Shown piece by piece: positions 33,701-45,183 of a stretch of 64,000 nt of DNA; position 1 is the stretch's first letter; each line of letters starts with the position of its first letter. Under the pieces are notes generated by a model, which made no database searches, had not been told where the DNA came from, and saw only the letters and a program-made list of their open reading frames with translations. The stretch comes from Protonemura montana. Its lineage: Eukaryota; Arthropoda; Insecta; Plecoptera; Nemouridae. The DNA is taken from contig OX387604.1 of assembly GCA_947568835.1 (NCBI GenBank), positions 27,142,851-27,206,850 on the forward strand. The letters run 5' to 3'. A program made the position numbers and the translations under genes.

Positions 33701-36700
33701 AGGCCAAGTTTTCTAGCTTTTGTGTGCAATTAAAACATGAAAAGTTGGGTACAATCATAGAATTATGATAAAATAAAATGCATGTAACTGGTCTTACACA
33801 ACTGGTAATAAACTAGTGGCCCTTGGAAGCTAATGTCGCTTTGGTTTGTCCCAACAAAATACGACATAAGGCATATTGTTGTTACATAGTTTTTACCAAT
33901 TAACGTGGAACTTAGCTCATATGTAGTCACCAATAAAATACTTCAATTAAATGTTTTATTGGTATTTGATGCTTTGTACTAAGCATAAGCAATCCATGTA
34001 TAATTGAAATGCAATATGCTCGGATCAGATCAAGGTCAGCCGGCTGGAACTGACTGATTTTTCTTTGAAGTAACTTGTGTTCAAGGTTTAGAGGTGGTCA
34101 GTCTAGATATAAGGCAACAGATAGACTTTTTTCACCACTTAGTCTAACAAAGATACAATGTATAGATATTTGTAGTGTGAGCATTTTCCAAAGTCAGCAG
34201 GGTTATAGTCTAACAAAGATGCAATGTATAGATATTTGTAGTGTGAGCATTTACCAAAGTCAGCAGGGTTATAGTGTTTAGGGCAGTGAATGTCAACTGA
34301 CGCAAGGAAGGGAACTATTTCCATCCCAGGTCCTTGAAAGACACATTGCCCTTCAGCTACAACATAGACATGGTTGAACATTGCAAACAATCGTGCACTA
34401 GGAGTGTGGATTGAACAGATCACCGTTCTTCCTCCTTTGGCAAGCATTTGCAGCAGTGATATGCATTGTGAACTTGACAAATCATCCAAGCCCCTGAAAT
34501 TCAAACAAACAATATGTCTGCTTTGTTTGAATATTTTCATCATTGTGTCCATGGGAGGTGGATGGGAGGTGGATGGGTCACCATGCACAGCTGTTGCATT
34601 AGGTTATACATGATGGAAGCAAGAGCATCCAAGATTACACAAAGTAGGGAATGTAGTGTGGTTTTTAACAAACAACACAAGAAATAAACTAGGTTTATAA
34701 ATCCTTGCAAAGGTATTGTAAGGTTTTCATAGTTGATATGAAGTGGTTCAGAGTCCTGGGTGAATGTTGTGGTAACAGACTTGCTCTGTTGAGAGTCACT
34801 TGTGGTCCTAAAAAGGACCTAAAAAGTCGACGTTTCCATAGTTTAAAGTCAATAGTCGATAAAAAAATCGATAAAGTCGATAAAAAGTTGAAAGTTCAAA
34901 TTTGCAAAATGATTTGTTAATTAATTTGGTAGTGTCCTTGTAGCCTCACTGCATCAGCCAACTTATTCTGCTTCCTGATTTATGAAACTTCTATTTTCAT
35001 TTCTAGTTCAACTAATTAAGGAAACAAACAAGCCTCAAATATTCACCTCCGGCATTGAAATACTTTTTTGTTTTTTTTTAGAATGCTTAATATGCTTAAA
35101 ATGCTCAATATGACCAATTGATGCATAATAATAACTCTATCAGAATTAAAATGTAACTACTTATTATGAAGAGGTCAATTACGTGCTTTATTGATTAAAC
35201 AAAAAACTTGGGTAAATAATAAATAACGAATTTGGCATTCAAAAGCTAACAAAAATTAAAATCCAGCCCAGTTATAACGCGTATAGCTCAGTTATAACTG
35301 ACCCAGTTATATGGAAGGATTTTGATTGCCATATCATCGTTCAAATTTTCCTCCTAACCTATGTAATAAGATGGGATAAATTTCTCAAATTCCAAATACT
35401 TACGTTGTAGGCTCATCTAGGAAGATTACTGGAGGATTGTTCACCAATTCAAGGGCTATTGACAACCTCTTCCTTTCACCTCCCGAGAGATCTGATGTTT
35501 CTGTATCTTTGGCTTTCAATAATCGCAGCATTTCCAAGATTTCTATGATCTGAAATATGAAAAACAACTATTTATAGAGTTAAGGAATAGTTATCATAAA
35601 AATTTTGTGGCAATGTGTTTTATGTGTATTACAACTTCTATACAGGGTTCATACAGGGTCCATACAGGGTTCATACAGGGTTCATACAGGGTTCATACAG
35701 GGTTCATACAGGGTCCATACAGGGTCCATACAGGGTTCATACAGGGTCCATACAGGGTTCATACAGGGTTCATACAGGGTTCATACAGGGTCCATACAGG
35801 GTTCATACAGGGTCCATACAGGGTTCATACAGGGTTCATACAGGGTTCATACAGGGTTCATACAGGGTTCATACAGGGTTCATACAGGGTCCATACAGGG
35901 TTCATACAGGGTTCATACAGGGTTCATACAGGGTTCATACAGGGTTCATACAGGGTCCATACAGGGTTCATACAGGGTTCATACAGGGTTCATACAGGGT
36001 CCATACAGGGTTCATACAGGGTCCATACAGGGTTCATACAGGGTTCATACAGGGTTCATACAGGGTTGATACAGGGTTCATACAGGGTCCATACAGGGTC
36101 CATACAGGGTTCATACAGGGTTCATACAGGGTTCATACAGGGTTTATACAGGGTTCATACAGGGTTCATACAGGGTTCATACAGGGTTCATACAGGGTCC
36201 ATACAGGGTCCATACAGGGTTCATACAGGGTTCATACAGGGTTCATACAGGGTTCATACAGGGTTCATACAGGGTTCATGCAGGGTTCATACAGGGTTCA
36301 TACAGGGTTCATACAGGGTTCATACAGGGTCCATACAGGTTAGACAGTTTGGCAAGGTGACACATCAACATTTAACTAGAACACATTTACTAACCGCTGT
36401 GTATTTCTTTTCTTCTGTCAGTTTATTGCCAAGTTTCAGATCAGCTGCCATCTTCATGGACTCCTCAACTGTGAGCAAGGGTTGGAGCAAATCTTCTTGC
36501 ATTATGTACCGCGAACATTTTCTAAACTCGTGGGCATCTCTCGGCTCACCGTTTATCGAAATGCTTCCCGTCAGCCCCGAACACCTGAAACAATTTCAAA
36601 GTCAACAAAAACATACATTTCATCGCAACACATTTCATCGCTCTAAACTCTGTGTTAATCGACTCTGTGTTAATCGACTCTGTGTTAATCGACTCTGTGT

Positions 36701-39700
36701 TAATCGACTCTTTGTTAATCGACTCTGTGTTAATCGACTCTGTGTTAATCGACTCTGTGTTAATCGACGCTGTGTTAATCGACTCTGGCCATTCATTCAA
36801 ATATTTTGGATTAATCTGGCGTCTAATTGTGTGGGCTTCAGCCTCATTTTATTGCACACACAATGTGAAATGTCGCATATGAAAAGTGTTTTGCTTTAAA
36901 AAACAGTGAATTTGTGTTTTTCTGATCTATTTTTGTTTTTGCGAAGCAAGCCCCCAATTGACCTTGTAATGTAACCTTGAAATTTGCATAAAGAGTTGAG
37001 CGGTAATTTTCTATGCGTGTTTCTCAGCATTTTAATGAGTTATAATTAATCCATGGCAAGCAATTGAATCACATGTAAAAACATCCGACAATACGAGATT
37101 TCAAAAGAAAGATGGTAGGTAAAGCTTTAGCTGGTACAGAACGTATTTCACAGCATAAAACTGGAGCATTTGATAATGAAAATAAGATATGTTGTTGTGC
37201 ATTAAGTAGGAATTTAATATAATAAATAAATAAAAGTGATTTATTGAAAGCTTCATATCGCACTGTTCATGTGCAGTGGTGCACGTGAATGCACAACGTT
37301 CAACAGCTTGTAAATAACAATCCGTCAAGAATAACACAAGTTTAAAACACCAGTGAAAAGCTGAGAAAATGTCAATTAGTTTAGAGTAATTATAATGCAT
37401 AAAAATTGAAAAACTACACTTAAAGTAATATCATCCCCTTAATAAAATAAGAAGTCAACTGCCCGTAATTTAACAGAAAATCAGCTAATTGAATTGATTC
37501 AGCTGGTGTCAAAGTTTGGAGGTGGGATTCGCACCAGTTTTTCAAATCAACGTGATATTATCTCGATATCGTAGGTTTTTTAATGTAAATCAGATGCACT
37601 CACTTCAGTCTCCCGATCTGCCCAATATTTAGGAGTTGCTACTGGTTATGTAAATATTTAGGTATGTGAGGGCACAAACTTGTGACATGGGATTCACAAA
37701 ATCTTTAAGATGGAAATTACTTCATCTCGGTTCATCTAAGTGTTTAATGCGTGCGCTGGTAAGATCGCACTGTAACGTGGAAAACATTGCATCTTGTCAA
37801 GTCCTGGAAAGCTTTAATTTACTACAAAACACAATTCTAAATGAAATTATTTGGTGGAAAGGCATGGGCAACTCTTCAATGATTCGACCTATCAAGAGAT
37901 AACAATATGGGGTATGCATTGAGATAAAAGTGGAGCTTAAAGATGTTTTACCTTAAAAACTAGTAAAAACCCCGACGTAATTCCCTAGGGGAGCCTTAAT
38001 TTACTATAAAATACAATTGTAAATAATATTATTTGAGTTTCAAGCATGGCCATGCCATGTACCTGATGTGGTGCATGTGATGTAGTGCATGTGATGAACT
38101 ATCGTCACTTTATGCCGTTCCTTCTCCACCATGATGTAAACTGATGTATAATGATGTATAATGATGTATAATGATGCATAATGATTTATAATGTGTTTAA
38201 TAAAATTAACAATCAATCACCAAGCAAGGGCAGGACCTTTAGGTAAGACACTGACACAGATTGTGTCCAGGTTTATTCCTGTCGTCACTCATCAAGCTTA
38301 CTTACACATTTTCTTATGAAGAAGAAAACAGTTTTGTTATTCATTGATATTACACTTGATTATTACACTTGATATTACACTTGTTGAGGGTGTTTTTCTG
38401 AACAAACAGCTCAAGCAGCTTGGTTAATACAATATTATTGTGCTTCTTCTGCCACCTCGTGCTTTGCTTTCTCTCAATCACTGCATTCCTTGCACAACAC
38501 AGAATTGTTGTCTATTATTTCAATGAACCTCAGTACAGCATCATCGATCTGTGACCAATAAGATATACAAGTACCTAATATTCCAATTGTGATGAATGAA
38601 CTGAAATCACAGTGAAGCTAGGTATCGTACGATACGATGGATTTCCTATGGACATTTAATATTACTATCACATTATAATAATGTGATATATATTTGATAA
38701 TCTGTCATGAAATTACTTGAGAAAATGTCAATCAACAAGGCACAGACTCTGGCAAGAAGTAGACGGGGTCTAGATTTATTCAATATTATGGAAATCTATA
38801 GCATTTTAAAATCAGTCACTCTATAACCTGCAAACAATTTCAATTCCATCTTCAGAAATGAAAATTGCTTCTGTTTTGTAATGGTCGGTTGTGCATTAAA
38901 ATGATGAGTTGAAATTAGGGAAAGAGAATAATGTTGAGATGCAGTAGATATTTTCCTACTAAGTCTATACTTCAAGTACTTAACTAGCTTAATGTTAAGG
39001 ATTTTATATTTGATCAAGGTATATAAGGTTTCACTACCAAGTTAATGGATGGTCAAAGTCATTCTACTGGAGATAGTTTTGTTATTGTACAGTTGGCTGC
39101 CATGTCAACGAGGTGCTATGCTGAACATGACATGATCTTGCACTTGAGTTTGTGTTGGTGTTTTGTTATTGTACAGTTGGCTGCCATGTCAACGAGGTGC
39201 TATGCTGAACATGACATGATCTTGCACTTGAGTTTGTGTTGGTGTTTTGTTATTGTACAGTTGGCTGCCATGTCAACGAGGTGCTATGCTGAACATGACA
39301 TGATCTTGCACTTGAGTTTGTGTTGGTGTTTTGTTATTGTACAGTTGGCTGCCATGTCAACGAGGTGCTATGCTGAACATGACATGACCTTGCACTTGAG
39401 TTTGTGTTGGTGTTTTGTTATTGTTATTTAACGAGGTGCTATGCTTAGTGCAATCAAGAATGATCAAGTGCTAATTGTTACCAAGGAAAACATGAAAAGG
39501 AAGAGATTCTCCAACGAAGTTGCATAATTTATAGTTGAATGAAAAATGATCAGAAAGCGTAGATGATACATAATGGCTATGGTAGCCATGACATAATTAG
39601 CATGTTTTTCATTATTAACTAAGATAAATATCCCACCATTATCCCATGTGATGATAGCTTGGCGTTGAGTGCCAATATCATTTAAATGTCGTGAGCTCTT

Positions 39701-42510
39701 TTATACTAGGCTGGCCTTGAGACTTGGTGCTGTTAGGTGCAGTTAGGTGCTGTTTGGTGCTGTTTGGTGCTGTTTGGTGCTGCTTCTTAACATCAAGAAT
39801 TGGTTACAGTATACTTACTTGTATCCTGCTAGAGCGTTCAGCAGTGTACTCTTTCCAGCCCCTGAAGGCCCCAGGATTGCAGTCAAATGGCCAGACCGAA
39901 ATTTACCGCTCACGCTCCGTAGAATTATCTTAGATCCTGAAAAAGTAAAAACAAAAAGGTCATTCTCACGTGATTTTGCATCATCATCGTTAGCGTACGT
40001 TGCCTCCTGGCATTCAAGCAAAGTTAAAGTGGTATGCAGGAAAAAAGTTATCCTTGAGACTGTGTTCTAAGAAAACGTATGTTTTATATTATTTACCTTC
40101 AAACGCTATTATAATTCCACCGCCGTTGGATAGTTTTGGCTACCTCGGTGCTACCATGGTGCTACCACGGTGCTACCACGGTGCTACCACGGTGGTACCA
40201 TGGTGCTACCATGGTGCCCATGGTACTACCACGGTGCTACCACGGTGCTACAACGGTGCTACCACGGTGATACCACGGTGATACCACGGTGATACCACGG
40301 TGCTACCATGGTGCTACCACGGTGCTTCCACGGTGCTACGTGAGCTCTGCCCACATTCAACCAGTTTTGTTCAGTCGAAATGTTAGGATGTCCTTATTTT
40401 TTAATTAGAATTAACCTGAGAAAGTTAAAAGTGGTTTTGACGGTCAATATTTACATTTATTTAAATTGTTTCAATACTCAGTTATAATTATTCAATGCCT
40501 TAGCAAGTTTTACTTCGGTAAATTGCATTTTTTAAGACAGAAAGCTATTTCCGACAGCGCTCAAGCTAAACCCGGCATTGACATTGATACACGGGATCTT
40601 CGTGGACGCCCGGACCTCACAACCTCACGACCTCACGACCTCACAACCTCACAACCTCACAACCTCACGACCTCACAACCTCACAACCTCACAACCTCAC
40701 GACCTCACAACCTCACAACCTCACAACCTCACAACCTCACAACCTCACAACCTCACAACCGTCAATCATATAACTTTTAAGGGAAGATTGATTGAGGGTG
40801 AGACTGACAAAATGATCACGCAGTTAACATGGCTTCCTATCTTGCCATTATTAAAGTATTTTTTTCAAAGATGGTTCAGTGATTGGATTTTGATTGGTTA
40901 ATTAGCTGCTGATAAGCGAGGCGAACTCTTTCTAGCGGGTTGAACGTACTTTTAAGATGAAACCCACAACAAAAGATTGACATTTTCTAACCTAACGATA
41001 ATATTATGTTGAAATACAATGTGATACTTTTAGTAAGTAGGTACCAATTCTTAAGTAATTAGTCACATAACTTGACTAGCAGAGGGCGCAAAGGCGAAAG
41101 TTACTTACTGGTCAACAAAGATAACATAAGAAAAATAACTTGGGCTTAGACTTTATCTCTTATATAATACATCAAACGAACGTTAACAATTTCCGTATTA
41201 AACATTGCATCATTGTTCTGAGCTGAGCAGCATAGAATATCCATCGTTATTGTGGCTGCTAAATGACAAGCATGTTGTATCGCATGTTCAATTCAAATAC
41301 AAATGACAGATCTATTACAAATATAATACAAATATAATAAAGCGATTTAATAAAGCTCCTGGATTTATTCTCTGTCAATTACGAGCACTTTCTCTTTCCG
41401 ATGTACGCTCCATTGCGCGGCCGCGACACCTCATTTTCTGTTTTATAATGTTTTGCTCTCTGGCCAGGATCTGATCTCTTCCTCCTCGAGTGTTACCCAA
41501 TCAATTCCTTGCTACGGTGTAGTTACTAACTAGAGTTAGTACTGAGTTGGAGCTGAACTGAACCACTGTGAGTTGCTTGGAGACCAACATGTGATGATTC
41601 ACTAGCTAATAGCTGCTGGTTCGTGACTAAACCTAGCTTCTATGTCATCGAGAGATACTTGTCCGAGAGAAGCGATGCTTTGCGAAGCCAGCTTCGTGTG
41701 AAAGCTAAACATGCTAGTAAACTGTGTCGAGAGTAGGTCATACATTTCTGCTGCCAATCACAGTCATAATCACAGTCACTATTGTTTGCCTCTTTTACCA
41801 CAATTATTAGTGGATCTGTTAGCCGCAAGGACTGGATTAGCCACTGACAAGACTTAGACACGCTCCACTTCATCGACTAATTGTCATCTACATTTCATCT
41901 CGTCTGCAGTCCCAGTTCAAACCAATACAAATTCTGTGAGTTTATGATTAATGAAAGTCAATAATATGTGTAAACGTTGCAGTCAATACTCATTAGGCAA
42001 ACCTGGATAATTCACAATTTAGGGTGTTCAAATGGGACATTTATTTGCTTTGTGATGTTGTGAATCTTTGTATAAATTCTTTCGATTTGTGATTCTGGCA
42101 TAAATGTAATAGACTCGGGTTTTCATATCTAGTTGACATTTATTTACTTCAAACGTGAGCGGCATCGAGAAGTTCGTCAAGTGTCAGTTACTACGAGCAT
42201 AAAGCAATCCTAATAACTAATGTCTAGCAAGTTCAATCAAAGAACATAACATCCCGGCCACCAAGTTAGTAAAGAGAGATAGAGATTGTTTACTAACATG
42301 AGTCAACATGTAGCATTTTAATGAATGTTATCTTTTCATGAGCGACCCACCTTTTCCATGAGGAACTGTGTATGTAAGCTCCGTGAATTCTATATCCACG
42401 GGAGGCCTGTCTTGAAGATGGCTCAGCTGCTTTGTAACTTGAGATTGTAGCATGTTGATGTTCTCTGCAGGTACAACAATATCTCGGGAGGAACCGGTTG
42501 TAGTATCCAT
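30749..42510 (-). CDS. ABCG-family half-transporter (ABCG1/ABCG4 type)
   Basis: ATP-driven membrane half-transporter of 646 residues that must dimerise; relatives move sterols, lipids or ecdysteroids. Minus-strand exons: 42510-42351, 39936-39819, 36584-36395, 35549-35404, 34493-34255, 33390-33146, 33062-32894, 32814-32714, 32604-32449, 31844-31601 and 30921-30749, all GT-AG and in phase. The nucleotide-binding domain comes first, as in all ABCGs: Walker [10 protein letters not shown] (76-84), signature LSGGERKR (177-184), Walker B VIFLDEP (197-203), then SIHTPS with the switch His. [16 protein letters not shown] links to the membrane domain, which has [10 protein letters not shown] and the RYGFEG...IYG loop before the last helix. 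The start ATG gives [10 protein letters not shown]; upstream exons cannot be excluded. Insect relatives include ecdysone-induced E23, but orthology is not established here. Confidence 0.93.
31412..31448 (-). promoter_or_regulatory. Three tandem nuclear-receptor half-sites (TCAAGGTCA) in the last ABCG intron
   Basis: TGACCTTGA occurs at 31412-31420, 31426-31434 and 31440-31448, at exact 14-bp spacing. Its complement, TCAAGGTCA, is the extended half-site known for FTZ-F1 and ERR monomeric receptors. Binding is inferred; a chance 14-bp tandem repeat could give the same pattern. Confidence 0.35.
32330..32400. repeat. 11-bp AT-rich repeat (tagatattatc) and tctatcta run
   Basis: About four copies followed by a short tetranucleotide run, about 50 bp from the ABCG donor at 32443-32448. 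Confidence 0.8.
34141..34270. repeat. 66-bp duplication of an ABCG exon end and its splice donor
   Basis: Two copies of a 66-bp segment. The real exon end is 34255 with donor GTAAAT (minus strand). In the second, downstream copy the same place reads GGAAAAT, so the GT is lost and the extra exon end cannot be used. It still encodes YNPADF in the same context. Confidence 0.9.
35640..36340. repeat. 11-bp minisatellite (ggttcatacag) in an ABCG intron
   Basis: About 63 copies, mainly ggttcatacag and ggtccatacag. As 11 is not a multiple of three, all three plus frames stay open, giving spurious frames of up to 430 codons. It ends about 50 bp from the ABCG donor at 36389-36394. Confidence 0.95.
36650..36786. 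repeat. 15-bp repeat (gactctgtgttaatc) in an ABCG intron
   Basis: About nine copies starting about 65 bp upstream (in gene sense) of the acceptor at 36585. Confidence 0.95.
36800..39070. other. ABCG intron sequence, no further feature
   Basis: AT-rich intron. A short atgatgtata repeat occurs at about 38140-38190. No exon or known element recognised. Confidence 0.5.
39076..39424. repeat. 84-bp tandem repeat, four copies
   Basis: Four near-identical 84-bp units (ttttgttattgtacagttgg ...). The unit length is a multiple of three, so an open frame of 128 codons appears; no other sign of coding. Confidence 0.95.
39727..39783. repeat. 10-bp repeat (ggtgctgttt) beside the Walker A exon
   Basis: About five copies, ending some 30 bp from the ABCG donor at 39813-39818. 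Confidence 0.85.
40146..40340. repeat. 11-bp minisatellite (gctaccacggt)
   Basis: About 17 copies with variants (accatggtgct, ataccacggtg) in ABCG intron 1. Confidence 0.95.
40617..40757. repeat. 8-bp repeat (cctcacaa / cctcacga)
   Basis: About 18 copies in ABCG intron 1. Confidence 0.95.
40770..42340. other. Rest of ABCG intron 1, no feature seen
   Basis: Unique sequence without recognised exon or element. A GC-rich patch near 41410-41430 contains a NotI-like gcggccgc. Confidence 0.45.
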
Positions 42511-42572
42511 AGTTAGTAATGGTAACACTTGGCACTGTAGCACTTGTAGCACATGATTGTCCCCGTCCCAGT

Positions 42573-42735
42573 TTGGTGCTCGGTGTTTGGTGCTCGGTGC
42601 TCGGTGTTTGGTGCTTGGTGCTCGGTGCTTGATGTTGGTGTTTGGTGCTCGGTGTTTGGTGCTCGGTGCTTGGTGTTTGGTGTTTAGTACTTGGTTCTTG
42701 GTGCTTGCTACTTGCTGCTTGCTGCTCCGTGCTAG
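42573..42735. repeat. Irregular ggtgctcggtgtttggtgctt repeat upstream of the ABCG start codon
   Basis: Degenerate gt-rich repeat 60-225 bp upstream of the start codon at 42510, hence in the 5' leader or proximal promoter. Confidence 0.8.
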
Positions 42736-43257
42736 ATGAGCTACTGTTTAGCTTGTTTCTATCGCTTCACTAATGTAGAGAAACTAAGTAGAGATGGTGA
42801 GTAACTAATGTTGATGCTTGCAGCGGCATCAGAGAATGAAACCACTCGATGTCTCGCTCGATGTGTCGCTCGACGCTGCTTGCTCTAGACTAAGACTATC
42901 AATGAGAGTAACGCTGTGAAACATGCGGTGGAACATGCGGTGAAACATTCGGTGAAACCAACTTTGTCTGCACTGAGATCTGCCAGCTTTAGGTCCGCTA
43001 GTGTATTTCACGCACTGTCAACGACTCCTCCCCTTTAACACGCAGCTGATTACAATTATTATGTCCGTGACCTCGGTATGTCCTCGATAAGTCGATTCTC
43101 ACTCACATAATGCAGGGAACAAGTGCTTAGCTGGATTTGCTTTGTTTTTGTCAATCGGAGCAAATGAAACGTGAATTAATTCTGTCTTCGTGATTGCGAA
43201 CTGTGTAACTGTCCCATTATGCGAGGTCACTTTCAAAGTTAACTTCACTTGCTGGGC

Positions 43258-43905
43258 TAATACTGAGCTAATGCTGGGCTAATGCTGGGCTAATGTTGGG
43301 CTAATGCTGGGCTAATGCTGGGCTAATGCTGAGCTAATGGTGAGATAATGCTGGGCTAATGCTGGGCTAATGCTAAGCTAATGCTTGGCTAGTTCTGGGC
43401 TTTTGCTGAGCTAATGCTGAGCTAATGCTGGGCTAATGATGGGCTAATTTTGGGTTAATGCTGGGCTAATGCTGGGCTAATGCTGAGCTAATGCTGGGCT
43501 AATTCTGGGCTAATTCTGAGCTAATGCTGAGCTAATGATAGGCTAATGCTGGACTAATGCTGAGCTAATGCTGGGCTAATGCTGGGCTAATGCTGAGCTA
43601 ATGCTGAGCTAATGCTGAGCTAATGCTGAGCTAATGCTGAGCTAATGCTGGGCTAATACTGGGCTAATACTGAGCTAATGCTGGGCTAATGCTAAGCTAA
43701 TGCTGAGCTAATGCTGAGCTAATGCTGAGCTAATGCTGAGCTAATGCTGGCCTAATGCTGGGCTAATACTGAGCTAATGCTGAGCTAATGCTGAGCTAAT
43801 GCTGGGCTAATGCTCGGCTAATGCTGGGCTAATGCTGGGCTAATGCTGAGCTAATGCTGGGCTAATGCTCGGCTAATGCTGGGCTAATGCTGGGCTAATG
43901 CTGGG
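43258..43905. repeat. 11-bp minisatellite (gctgggctaat / gctgagctaat)
   Basis: About 58 copies of two main forms upstream of the ABCG gene. Confidence 0.95.
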
Positions 43906-44185
43906 CTCTTTATATACTCTTTATATACTCTTTACATTCTTATGAGATCAGAGCTAGCTCATTTCAAACGAAGTACACTTCACTTTTTTTTCGCCGGACT
44001 TAAAAATTAGGTTAATTTCCATGTTAGCATTCTCATCCGCAGTTTCCGTCGAGAAATGAAAGTTAATTCTCAGTTTTAATTCGTGTACCGTTTCAGGAAG
44101 AAGACGAGGCATTCATTCCGTTGTTCAAATTGAAAGTGTTTTTGAAAGCTTGAGCTGAAACCTTCCTCATGTTGCCTTCGATTGC

Positions 44186-44632
44186 GAGGTGCAAAGCAAG
44201 GTGCAAAGCAAGGTGCAAAGCAAGGTGCATAGCAAGGTGCAAAGCAAGGTGCAAAGCAAGGTGCAAAGCAAGGTGCAAAGCAAGGTGCAAAGCAAGGTGC
44301 ATAGCAAGGTGCAAAGCAAGGTGCAAAGCAAGGTGCAAAGCAAGGTGCAAAGCAAGGTGCAAAGCAAGGTGCAAAGCAAGGTGCAAAGCAAGGTGCAAAG
44401 CAAGGTGCAAAGCAAAGCAAGGTGCAAAGCAAGGTGCAAAGCAAGGTGCAAAGCAAAGCAAGGTGCAAAGCAAGGTGAAAAGCAAGGTGCAAAGCAAAGC
44501 AAGGTGCAAAGCAAGGTGCAAAGCAAGGTGCAAAGCAAAGCAAGGTGCAAAGCAAAGCAAGGTGCAAAGCAAGGTGAAAAGCAAGGTGCAAAGCAAAGCA
44601 AGGTGCAAAGCAAGGTGCAAAGCAAGGTTTAA
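44186..44632. repeat. 12-bp minisatellite (ggtgcaaagcaa)
   Basis: About 37 copies, some with an extra agcaa. Several overlapping long open frames on both strands are by-products of the repeat. Confidence 0.95.
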
Positions 44633-44639
44633 CGAACAA

Positions 44640-45180
44640 CCAACAGATAGCAGCTAGCAGAGCAGTTAGCAGAGCAGCTAGCAGAGCAGCTAGGTTCAGG
44701 GTTTTTGTTCAGGGTTTTGGTTCAGGGACTGGCTCGTTATATCAGTGAAATTCCAATTGTTAGAGGGTTGCTGATTCAACTTGGACTGATTCAACGTATT
44801 GAAACACGGAAGTGATTTGTCTTCTTGTTTTGTGTGTCGAATTCAGCGGAGGAAAAGTGTGTAAACATTTGTAGAATTGTAGAAGTGAAAAAGGCAGCCG
44901 TGTTTGAGAAAGTCCCTCGAATGAAATGAGTTCCTCGGTTGACTCGTAAGTCGAAGTTAAGTCGGCAATTAAAGCTACTGTACCCGTGATATAAGTGAAA
45001 CATCGGCAAGGAGAAAACAAATCACACTTCGTAACTATAGAAGAGGAACCCAGTCAAAATTGCTTTCATCATCTAGAATGACTGTACAAAATTCCTGACA
45101 ATAGAAAATGTTCAAGCTTAATATTAACTGCATATTTTTGTAGAAAAGTAGTAGTAGTAGTAGTTTAGTAATGTAAAGTG
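44640..45180. other. Spacer between satellite blocks
   Basis: A short agcagctagcag repeat (about 44648-44695) and unique sequence with a tag run at about 45150. No gene recognised. Confidence 0.5.
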
Positions 45181-45183
45181 GTT

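Noticed and set aside
35605..36899. Open frames of 154-430 codons in the 11-bp array
   Set aside because: An 11-bp unit without stops opens all three frames; the array lies inside an ABCG intron and no frame shows non-repeat coding sequence.
39045..39431. Protein with four 28-residue repeats
   Set aside because: It is inside an ABCG intron on the opposite strand and results from an 84-bp tandem repeat; units are almost identical at every base, so no coding constraint is visible.
44076..44657. Five overlapping open frames over the 12-bp array
   Set aside because: Both strands are open because the repeat lacks stops in those frames; the flanks give no start context, splice site or known domain.
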